A stretch of DNA of 64,000 bases from CAVSRC01 sp963781775 (GTDB lineage Bacteria; Pseudomonadota; Alphaproteobacteria; Rhizobiales; Kaistiaceae): NCBI GenBank assembly GCA_963781775.1, contig CAWAHE010000016.1, positions 124,001 through 188,000 on the forward strand, read 5' to 3'. A program made the translations under genes and the position numbers. Every line of letters starts with the position of its first letter. The stretch's first letter is position 1. Shown here one piece after another: positions 33,297-42,000 of the stretch. The notes under the pieces were generated by a model. That model had not been told where the DNA came from. It searched no databases and worked only from the letters and a program-made list of their open reading frames with translations.

Positions 33297-34913
33297 ATGG
33301 CCATCAAACCGGCGTCCTCGCCCCTTCCCGATCGCGTGCCGCTCCGCCGCGCGCTGCTCTCCGTCTACGACAAGACCGACCTCACCGAACTCGCCCACAT
33401 GCTCGCCCGCCGCGGCGTCGAACTGGTCTCGACCGGCGGCACCCGCGCCGCGCTGACCGCCGCCGGCATCGCCTCGCGCGACGTCGGCGAGCTGACCGGC
33501 TTTCCCGAAATCATGGATGGCCGCGTCAAGACGCTGCACCCGAAGGTCCACGGCGGCCTGCTGGGCGTGCGCGATGACGCCAGCCACGCCGCGGCCATGG
33601 ACGAGCACGATATCGGCGGCATCGACCTGCTGGTCTCCAATCTCTATCCCTTCGAGGACACCGTCGCCGACGGCGCCGCCGAGCGCGTCATCGTCGAGAA
33701 CATCGACATCGGCGGACCGGCCATGATCCGCGCCGCCGCCAAGAACCACGGCTACGTCGCCGTGATCGTCGATCCGGCGGATTATGCCGCGCTCACCGCC
33801 GCTCTCGACGCCCATGACGGCGCGACGCCGCTGAAGTTGCGCCGCCGCCTCGCAGCAAAAGCCTTCTCGCGCACCGCCGCCTATGACGCCGCCATCTCGA
33901 CCTGGTTCGCCGGCGCTGTCGGCGAGCCCATGCCGCAATGGCGGAGCTTCGCGGGCAGCCTCGCTGAGACGCTGCGCTATGGCGAGAACCCGCACCAGAC
34001 GGCGGGGCTCTACGTCACCGGCGACCGACGCCCCGGTGTCGCCACCGCCCGCCAGGTCCAGGGCAAGCAGCTCTCCTTCAACAACATCAACGACACCGAC
34101 GCCGCGTACGAGCTGGTCGCCGAATTCGATCCCGCCGCCTCGGCCGCCGTCGCCATCATCAAGCACGCCAACCCGTGCGGCGTCGCCGTCGCGGCGACCG
34201 TGACCGAGGCTTATGCCAAGGCATTGCGCACCGACCCGGTCTCCGCCTTCGGCGGCATCGTCGCGCTCAACCGACCGCTCGACGCCGAAGCCGCTGCCGA
34301 AATCGTCAAGGTCTTCGCCGAGGTCATCATCGCGCCCGACGTCTCCGAAGAAGCGATGGCGATCGTCGCCGCCAAGAAGAACCTGCGCCTGCTGATCGCC
34401 GGCGGCCTCCCCGATCCGCGCGCCCGCGACACGACCGTGCGCTCCGTCGCCGGTGGCCTGCTGGTTCAGGATCGCGACTGGGGCATGGTCGAGGAGGATG
34501 CGCTCAAGGTCGTCACCAAACGCGCGCCGACCGCGGCCGAGATCACCGACATGCTGTTCGCCTGGCGCGTCGCCAAATACGTCAAGTCGAACGCCATCGT
34601 CTACGTCAGGGACGGCGCCACCGCCGGTGTCGGCGCCGGTCAGATGAGCCGTGTCGATTCCGCCATGATCGCGGCGCGCAAGGCCGAGGAAGCCGGCAAG
34701 GCGGCCGGTCTCTCCGAATCGCTCGCCAGGGGATCGGTGTGCGCGTCGGACGCGTTCTTCCCGTTCCCCGACGGGCTGATCGCCGCGGCCGACGCCGGGG
34801 TGACGGCCGTCATCCAGCCGGGCGGCTCCATGCGCGACGATGCCGTGATCGCCGCCGCCGACGAACGCGGCATGGCCATGGTCGTCACCGGCATGCGCCA
34901 CTTCCGCCACTGA
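33297..34913 (+). CDS. purH: Bifunctional AICAR formyltransferase/IMP cyclohydrolase
   Basis: A 538-aa enzyme of the last two steps of IMP synthesis. The N-terminal cyclohydrolase domain (about 1-200) has RALLSVYDKTDL, LVSTGGTRAAL, GRVKTLHPKVHGGLLG and DLLVSNLYPFE. The C-terminal formyltransferase domain has RYGENPHQTA, KQLSFNNINDTDAA, IIKHANPCGVAV and the closing AVIQPGGSMRDDAVI and VVTGMRHFRH. Length is normal. The start is the ATG after the 31-bp hairpin. Confidence 0.97.
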   Translation: MAIKPASSPLPDRVPLRRALLSVYDKTDLTELAHMLARRGVELVSTGGTRAALTAAGIASRDVGELTGFPEIMDGRVKTLHPKVHGGLLGVRDDASHAAAMDEHDIGGIDLLVSNLYPFEDTVADGAAERVIVENIDIGGPAMIRAAAKNHGYVAVIVDPADYAALTAALDAHDGATPLKLRRRLAAKAFSRTAAYDAAISTWFAGAVGEPMPQWRSFAGSLAETLRYGENPHQTAGLYVTGDRRPGVATARQVQGKQLSFNNINDTDAAYELVAEFDPAASAAVAIIKHANPCGVAVAATVTEAYAKALRTDPVSAFGGIVALNRPLDAEAAAEIVKVFAEVIIAPDVSEEAMAIVAAKKNLRLLIAGGLPDPRARDTTVRSVAGGLLVQDRDWGMVEEDALKVVTKRAPTAAEITDMLFAWRVAKYVKSNAIVYVRDGATAGVGAGQMSRVDSAMIAARKAEEAGKAAGLSESLARGSVCASDAFFPFPDGLIAAADAGVTAVIQPGGSMRDDAVIAAADERGMAMVVTGMRHFRH

Positions 34914-35011
34914 ACAATCCCAGGAAAAGTGTGCAGCACTTTTCCGTCGAGGATTGCGCAAAATAGCGCGCCTGACATCCGGCTGGTGCTGGCAGGGCTT
35001 CTCAGAGTTCT

Positions 35012-35084
35012 CCCCCTCTCCCTGGAGGGAGAGGGCTGTTTCTCTTGGTGAGCAAAGCGAGCCTAGAGAAACAGGGTGAGGGGG
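35012..35084. repeat. GC-rich palindromic element, CCCTCTCCC type, downstream of purH
   Basis: CCCCCTCTCC at one end and GGTGAGGGGG at the other are near-perfect inverted termini. Inside, CCCTCTCCC/GGGAGAGGG-type arms are followed by CTGTTTCTC...GAGAAACAG. The same plan occurs at 47495-47580 and in partial form at 45806-45916. It sits in the 226-base gap between purH and the TPR gene. Confidence 0.7.
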
Positions 35085-35139
35085 ACAGCGGCGAGGTTCA
35101 AACACCAACACCGATGGAGCCGGCCGCGCCGGCGAAGAC

Positions 35140-36954
35140 TCAGACCACCTTCCCCGTTTGGCCCTCGACGATCTCTCTGACCGCCGCCGCCATCCCGGAA
35201 AAGACGCTGGGCCAGTCGCCCAGCGTCGTCTGGCGGAACAGCCGCATCGTCGGATACCAGGGCGAGTCGTCGCGATCGAACAGCCAGCGCCAGTCGGGAT
35301 CGCTGGACAGCGCCACCCAGACCGGACGCCCGAGCGCGCCGGCAAGATGCGCCATCGCCGTATCCGACGAGACGACGAGATCGAGATTCGCCATCACCGC
35401 CGCGATCTCCGAGATGCCGTCCGGATTGGCGGTGATCTTGTCGCCGAGCGACTCGACGGTCATCCCCGGCGGCAATCGCGCGAGCTGGTCGAGCCCATGC
35501 ACCGCCTGCAGGCTGATCAGCCGGACGCCGGGAACCCGCGCCAGCGGCTCATAGAAGGAGAGCGGGACCGAACGGTGCCGGTCGTTCCGGTAGTTCGGAT
35601 TGCCCTGCCACACCACGCCGATGCGGAAGCCTTCGTTGCCTAACCGCTCGCGCCACTCCGCGACCAAATCCGGCTCCGGGAACAAATACGGCCCTTCGTT
35701 CGGGATCGTCTCGAGGCTCGTGCGAAAGACCCCCGGCAGGCTGAGCAGCGGGATCTGAAAGTCGAAGCGCCCGACCTCGCCGACTGCATCGAACCAGACA
35801 ACCGGCGCCGGCAGCGAGCGGGCAAGGCGCATCATCGCCGGCTGCACCAGCACTTTCACCTTTGCGCCAAGCCGGTGAAGACTGACGAGGAAGCGGGCGA
35901 ACTGGATGGTATCGCCGATCCCCTGCTCGGTGAGCACCAGCACCGTCTTGCCGGTCACGTCCTCGCCACGCCAGCGCGGCGCCATCGTCTCGAGCGCCGC
36001 CTGCTTGCTGTCGAAGCTGTCGGCGCGGAACTCGTACTCCGCCCAACCACGCACCAGATCGCCTGCGCCGAGATAGTGTTGCGACAGCGCCTGATGAATC
36101 TGCACGTCGTCGGGATAGTGGCGCACGCCGTCCTCGCCGGCGGCGATCGCCTCGTTGCGGCGACCGAGCCGCCACAGCGCCGCCGCCCGCACGATCGGCG
36201 TCTTGCTGCCGCCGAGGCCGCGCCCGTGAAGATCGTCGGCGACCCGTAGAGCTTCGGTCGGCCGGTCGAGTTCGAAGAGGATCTGGCCTCGGACGACCAT
36301 GGCGTCGGCGTTCGCAGGATCGCGAGCCAGCACGCCGTCGATCGCGGTCAGTGCTTCGCCGAAGCGGCGAAGCTCGACCAGCGCCGACACGCGCCCGAAC
36401 GCCGCCTCGACCAGCGCCGGCTGCAAGCTGAGCGCCGTCCCGAAATCCTTGAGCGCGGCCTCATGATCCCTGCGCTCGACTTGCACATAGGCGCGCTTCA
36501 GCAGCGCCTCGGCCGAGCCCGGCTGCGCCGCCAGCACGCGGTCGAAAGCGCGCACCGCATCGTCGGGGCGACGCAGCAGCCTCAGCACATTGCCGCGATT
36601 GATCATCGCATTGAGATGCTTGGGCGCCACGCGGAGCGCCGCGTCGTAGGCGGCGAGCGCCTCGTCCAGACGGCCGAGCTGTTGCAGCGCGACGCCGCGA
36701 TTGGCGTGTGCATCGGCGAAACTCGGCGCCATGGCGATCGTCGCGTCGAAGGCGCCGAGCGCCCGCTCCGCCGCGCCGGCCTGCATGTAGAGCGAACCGA
36801 GAACATTGCGGGCAGCGGGATGACCGAGGACCGCAACGTTGTTCTGCAGGCTGGCGATCGCCTCGCCGACGCGGCCCGATGACGCCAGCCCGAGGGCCTT
36901 GCGCACCGTCTCCGCGATGGCGGCCTCGCCGCCGGTCGTCCGGCCGGAGGTCAC
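35140..36954 (-). CDS. TPR protein with C-terminal GT9-like glycosyltransferase domain (paralog 1)
   Basis: A 604-aa protein with about nine tetratricopeptide repeats (residues 1-300; e.g. AHANRGVALQQLGRLDEALAAYDAALRVAP) followed by a glycosyltransferase-like domain. The latter contains LVLTEQGIGDTIQFARFL, GVVWQGNPNYRNDRHRS and SSDTAMAHLAGALGRPVWVAL, as in heptosyltransferase/GT9-type folds. The GTG start overlaps the stop of the paralog upstream by 4 nt. The two genes read as a tandem duplication, with matching C-termini (SPWYPTMRLFRQTTLGDW versus SPWYPTMRLFRQKTPGDW). Protein or surface glycan glycosylation is likely; substrates are unknown. Confidence 0.8.
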   Translation of the reverse strand: MTSGRTTGGEAAIAETVRKALGLASSGRVGEAIASLQNNVAVLGHPAARNVLGSLYMQAGAAERALGAFDATIAMAPSFADAHANRGVALQQLGRLDEALAAYDAALRVAPKHLNAMINRGNVLRLLRRPDDAVRAFDRVLAAQPGSAEALLKRAYVQVERRDHEAALKDFGTALSLQPALVEAAFGRVSALVELRRFGEALTAIDGVLARDPANADAMVVRGQILFELDRPTEALRVADDLHGRGLGGSKTPIVRAAALWRLGRRNEAIAAGEDGVRHYPDDVQIHQALSQHYLGAGDLVRGWAEYEFRADSFDSKQAALETMAPRWRGEDVTGKTVLVLTEQGIGDTIQFARFLVSLHRLGAKVKVLVQPAMMRLARSLPAPVVWFDAVGEVGRFDFQIPLLSLPGVFRTSLETIPNEGPYLFPEPDLVAEWRERLGNEGFRIGVVWQGNPNYRNDRHRSVPLSFYEPLARVPGVRLISLQAVHGLDQLARLPPGMTVESLGDKITANPDGISEIAAVMANLDLVVSSDTAMAHLAGALGRPVWVALSSDPDWRWLFDRDDSPWYPTMRLFRQTTLGDWPSVFSGMAAAVREIVEGQTGKVV

Positions 36955-38972
36955 TCGGCGGCCCTGCCCGCCATTTCGTCGGCAAGCGCCGCCGCGATCT
37001 CCGTGAAGACACCATCCCAGTCACCGGGCGTCTTCTGGCGAAAGAGCCGCATCGTCGGATACCAGGGCGAGTCGCTCCGCTCGACCATCCAGCGCCAGTC
37101 GGGCCGCTCACGCAGCGCCACCCAGACCGGACGGCCGAGCGCACCGGCGAGATGCGCCGGGCCGGTGTCCGACATGATCATCAGGTCGAGATTGGCCATC
37201 ACCGCGGCCACCTCGCGGAAGCCGTCCGGATTGTTGACGATCTCCTCGCCCAGCGTTTCGACTTTCATGCCCTCCGGCAGATTGGCGAGCTGGTCGAGGC
37301 CGATGAAGGATTGCAGGCTGATCAACCGCACGTCCGGCACCGCCGCCAGCGGCGCGTAGCGCGCCAGCGGGATCGAGCGCAGCCGGTCGTTCGGGTATTC
37401 GGGATTGCCCTGCCAGCTGATGCCAACCTTGAAGCCGTTGTCGCCGAGACGGGCGCGCCATTTGGCGATCCGCTCGTCATCCGCGACCAGATAAGGCATG
37501 TCGCGCGGAATGAGGGACTCGTCCGTCGTCCCCAGGATATGGGCGAGGCTCATCAGCGGCGCCTGATAGTCGAAGCCGCTCCGCATGGCCATGTTGTCGG
37601 TCACATCCATGTCGGGGAAGTTCGCCGCGAACAGCCGCCTTAGGGCGCCATGCACAAGCAGCGTCACCTGCCCGCCGCGCGCTGCCACCAGCGGCGCGTA
37701 GCGCACGAACTGGATGGCGTCGCCGTGGCCCTGTTCGGAATAGAGCAGCACCTTCTTGCCGGCGAGGTCTTCGCCCTTCCACAACGGCGCCACCTTGAGC
37801 ATCTCGGGCCGACTGAATTCAGTGTGCCTCAGCCGCCATTCGTGCTCGGCCCAGCCCTCTTCGAAATCGCCGAGGGCAAGCAGAGCGAAGGAGCGGTAGT
37901 GGTGGCCGAGCGGGTTGTGCGGTTCCGCCGCGAGCGCTTGTCCGTAGGCCGCCAGCGCCTGTTCGACGCGCCCGGCTTCGCTCAGCGCCACAGCGCGGGT
38001 GCGATGAAAATTGAAGCCGTCGGCACCCAGCCGGCTGGCTGTATCGAGCACCGGCCAGACCTCGTCGAAGCGGCCAAGCTCGCCGAGGATGATGCCGCGG
38101 GCCGTGTGCGATTCGTGGGCCTTCGGCGCCACGCGCACCGCCGTGTCGGCGGCGGCCAGCGCCTCGTCGAGACGCTTCAACCGCCACAGCGCGCCCGACC
38201 GCGCCACATGCGCGGCGCCGTCGTCGGCATTGCGCGCCAACAGCCGGTCTGCGACCGCCAGCGCGTCGGCGTAGCGGCCGGCGGAATTCAGGATCGCGCC
38301 CTGGGCGAGCAAGGCGTCGCGGTTCTCCGGATCGATGGCGAGCGCCGCATCGATCGCCACAAGCGCCTCGGAAACCTGTCCCAGACGCTGGTAGGCGGTC
38401 GCGGTGCCGACATGGGCCGCGATATAGTCCGGCCTCAGTGTCACCGCACGGCGGAAATCCTTCTGCGCGTCCAGCGCCTCGCCCTTGTCGAGAAGCGCCA
38501 TGCCGCGATTGACCAGCGCCTCCGGAAACGCCGGCTGGCCCTTCAACGCGCGGTCATAGGCGGCTATGGCGTCGTCGCTTCGTCCGAGGTCCTTGAGGAT
38601 GTTGCCGCGGTTGAAGTGCGCGGTGACATAGTCGGAACGGTAACTCAGCGCCCGGTCCTCGGCGGCCAGCGCATCGGCGAGCCGGCCGAGTTCCTGCAGC
38701 GCCACGCCGCGATTGGAATGCGCCTCCGGAAAGGAGTGCACCATCGCCAGCGCCGCGTCGAACTCGCGCAGCGCATCGCGCGGCCGTCCCTGCTTGAGGC
38801 GGATGTCGCCGAGGATGTTGCGGCCGACCGGATTCTTCGCCGCACCGCCCGATAGCAGCGCCGCCGCGGCCTCGTCGAGCCGCCCGGCCTGGATGTGCTC
38901 GACCGCCGCCATCAGCGTGCGCTGGATGGCGTTCTGGCCGCCGCTTCCCGAGGACCCGAAACCCTTGTTCAT
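36951..38972 (-). CDS. TPR protein with C-terminal GT9-like glycosyltransferase domain (paralog 2)
   Basis: A 673-aa protein with about ten TPRs (residues 10-370; AHSNRGVALQELGRLADALAAEDRALS, AHFNRGNILKDLGRSDDAIAAYDRAL) and a C-terminal domain with LLYSEQGHGDAIQFVRYAPL, GISWQGNPEYPNDRLRS and MSDTGPAHLAGALGRPVW. In this copy the sequence is SDTGPAH, close to the classical GT9 motif, whereas the downstream copy has SDTAMAH. It starts at ATG 38972 and is coupled to paralog 1 by a GTGA overlap. Cytoplasmic, with no signal peptide. Confidence 0.8.
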   Translation of the reverse strand: MNKGFGSSGSGGQNAIQRTLMAAVEHIQAGRLDEAAAALLSGGAAKNPVGRNILGDIRLKQGRPRDALREFDAALAMVHSFPEAHSNRGVALQELGRLADALAAEDRALSYRSDYVTAHFNRGNILKDLGRSDDAIAAYDRALKGQPAFPEALVNRGMALLDKGEALDAQKDFRRAVTLRPDYIAAHVGTATAYQRLGQVSEALVAIDAALAIDPENRDALLAQGAILNSAGRYADALAVADRLLARNADDGAAHVARSGALWRLKRLDEALAAADTAVRVAPKAHESHTARGIILGELGRFDEVWPVLDTASRLGADGFNFHRTRAVALSEAGRVEQALAAYGQALAAEPHNPLGHHYRSFALLALGDFEEGWAEHEWRLRHTEFSRPEMLKVAPLWKGEDLAGKKVLLYSEQGHGDAIQFVRYAPLVAARGGQVTLLVHGALRRLFAANFPDMDVTDNMAMRSGFDYQAPLMSLAHILGTTDESLIPRDMPYLVADDERIAKWRARLGDNGFKVGISWQGNPEYPNDRLRSIPLARYAPLAAVPDVRLISLQSFIGLDQLANLPEGMKVETLGEEIVNNPDGFREVAAVMANLDLMIMSDTGPAHLAGALGRPVWVALRERPDWRWMVERSDSPWYPTMRLFRQKTPGDWDGVFTEIAAALADEMAGRAAE

Positions 38973-39029
38973 GCGGCCGGCAACCTAGCCGACGGCGCCG
39001 CAAACTGCGAGCGTTTCAGCCGCCCGCCG

Positions 39030-42000
39030 TCACGACCGGGAGAGGTCGGCCAGCAGGCCCGCCGCGACTGCCAGCCGCGAAACGCTGGGCTGGTCGCCCT
39101 CGACGATCGCCGTCACCGCGTCGAGCAGCCGGGAGACGCTCGCCTCGTGCTGCGCGAGCCAGGCCGTCAGCGGTTCGTCGGCCTCGGCGGTGTCGGTCAG
39201 CACGTGGACGGTGATCAGCCGGTGCGCAACCGACAGCGTTTCCAGCGCCCGGTCGAGCGCCAGCCCGTCGTAGTAGTCGGTCACTGGCAAAGCCCGTCCG
39301 ATCGCCGCCAGCCGGGCGATGCGCAGATGCTCGGCGACGCCGAAATGGACGGAAGCGGCGCGCGCCAGCGTGGCGCCGGCCGCCTGCGCCGCCAGCAGGA
39401 TGTCGGGCCCCACGCCAAGCACCGGCAGCCGCACGATTCGAGCGGCGAGGTCCGCCGGCGTGCCGTCGGCGACCAGCGCCTCGGTGTGCCGGGCAACCGC
39501 CGCCGCGATCCGCTCGGGCAGGAGACCGGCGGACGATCCGGCAAGTTCCGCGATCGCCGGACGATAGAGGTCGGCGACCGCGCCGATGCCGGCGGCAAAC
39601 GAGGTATTGCGCAGGAACCACACGGTCGCCGAGATCAGGAGATCCTGCACCGCCCGATAGAGCGTGAGCTGGGTGTGGCCGGCGATCTTGTTGTCGAGCG
39701 CGTCGATGGCGCTGTTGAGATCGCGCAACCCGAAGATCTCGCGCACGGCCACGTAGGCGCGCGCCACTGCGCCCGGCGCCGCCCCGGCGCGATCGGCGAC
39801 GCGCGTGAGATAAGTCGGACCGCCGCGATTGATCATCGCATTGGCGAGCATCGTGCAGATGATCTCGCGCCGCAGGCGGTGCGCGGCGATCTCGTCGCCG
39901 TAGTCGGCGACCATGCGTGTCGGGAAATAGCGCGTCAGTTCGCTGTCGAGCGCCCTGTCGTCGGTGATGTCGGTTTCCAGCAGATCGTCGACCAGCACGA
40001 TCTTGGCATAGGCGAGCAACACGCCGATCTCGGCGCGCGTCAGCGGCTTGCCGGTGCCCTGGCGCTCGGCCATGTCGGCATCGTCGGGCAGCGTCTCGAC
40101 GGCGCGATCGAGCAGTCCACGCGCCTCCAGCCCCTGCATCATGCGCAACTGGAATCCGAAATCCTCGAAGCCGCGCCGCTCGGCCAGCGAGATCGCCAGC
40201 GTCTGCTGGTAATTGTTGCGCAATACCAGCGCCGCCACGTCGCCGGTCATCGATTTGAGCAGCCGGTCGCGCCGGCGCATGTCGATGCGGCCTTCGCCAA
40301 GCGCTTTGCGGAAGGCGATCTTGATATTGACCTCGACGTCGGAGGTGTTGACCCCGGCCGAGTTGTCGATGGCGTCCGAGTTGCAGCGGCCGCCGGCCAG
40401 GCCATAGGCGATGCGCGCCCGTTGCGTCATGGCGAGGTTGGCGCCCTCGCCGACCACGCGCGCGCCGATCGCATCCGCCGTGATGCGGATCGCATCGTTG
40501 CCGCGGTCGCCGACATCGTCGTCGCTTTCGCCGATCGCCTTGACGTAGGTGCCGATGCCGCCGAACCACAACAGGTCGACCTTGGCCTTGAGGATGGCGA
40601 CGATCACTTCGGCCGGCGTTGCGCGCTCGCGCGTCAGGCCAAGCGCGGTCTTGATCTCGCGGCTGAGCCGGATCGATTTCTCGCGCCGCGAGAAAACCCC
40701 GCCGCCGGTCGAGATCTTTGCCTTGTCGTAGTCCTGCCAGCTCGATCGCGGCAGCTCGAACAAACGCTTGCGTTCGGCAAGGCCGACGGCCGGATCGGGG
40801 TCGGGATCGATGAAGATGTCGCGATGGTCGAAGGCAGCGACCAGCTTCGTTGCCGGCGACAGCAGCATGCCGTTGCCGAAAACGTCGCCCGACATGTCGC
40901 CGACGCCGACGACCGTGAACGGCGTCGTCTGGATATCGACGTCGAGTTCGCGGAAATGGCGCTTGACCGCTTCCCACGCACCGCGCGCCGTGATCCCCAT
41001 CTTCTTGTGGTCGTAGCCGGCCGAGCCGCCGCTGGCGAAGGCGTCGCCGAGCCAGAAATGCTTCGAGACCGCGATCGAATTGGCGATATCGGAGAAGGTT
41101 GCCGTGCCCTTGTCGGCGGCGACCACGAAATACGGATCGTCGTCGTCATGGCGCACGACATGCGACGGCGGCACCACGGTCTCGCCATCGAGATTGTCGG
41201 TGATGGCAAGCAGGCTGGCGATGAAGATGCGGTAGGCGGCCTCACCTTCTGCCAGCATCGCGTCGCGACCGGCACCGGCGGGAATCTGCTTGGCGACGAA
41301 GCCGCCCTTGGCGCCGACCGGCACGATGACGGCGTTCTTCACCTGCTGCGCCTTGACCAGGCCGAGGATCTCGGTGCGGAAGTCCTGCGGCCGGTCGGAC
41401 CAGCGGATGCCGCCGCGCGCCACCTTGCCGAAGCGCAGGTGGACCCCGTCGATGCGCGGCGAATGCACGAAAATCTCGCGGAACGGCCGCGGTTCCGGCA
41501 GCCCTTCCACCGCGCGCGAGTCGAGCTTGAAGCTGATCTCGGCGGCCGGCTGCCCGTGGGTATCGGCCTGAAAGAAGTTCGTGCGCAGCATCGCGTTCAT
41601 GAGATTGGCGAAGCGGCTGATGATGCGGTCCTCGTCGAGACTGTCGACGCTCTCGAGCCCGGCCACGATCGTCGCACGCGCTTCCTCGGCGCGTTTCTCG
41701 TCGGTCAATTCGGGATCGAAACGGGCGCGGAACAGCGCCACCAGTTCGGCCGCCAGCTTCGGGTGGCGATTGAGGGTCGTCGCCATGTAGTGCTGCGAAA
41801 AGGGAATGCCGGCGAGCCGCAGGTAGCGCGACGCGCTTCTCAACAGCGCCGCGTCCCGCCACTCGAGACCGGCGCTGAGCACGAGGCCGTTGTAGTAGTC
41901 GCTCTCCGCCCGCCCGTACCAGACCGCCGCCAGGCATGCGGTGAGTTTCTCCGACAGAGTTTCCAGATCGACCGCGGCGCCCACCGCGCTTTCCAGCGCC

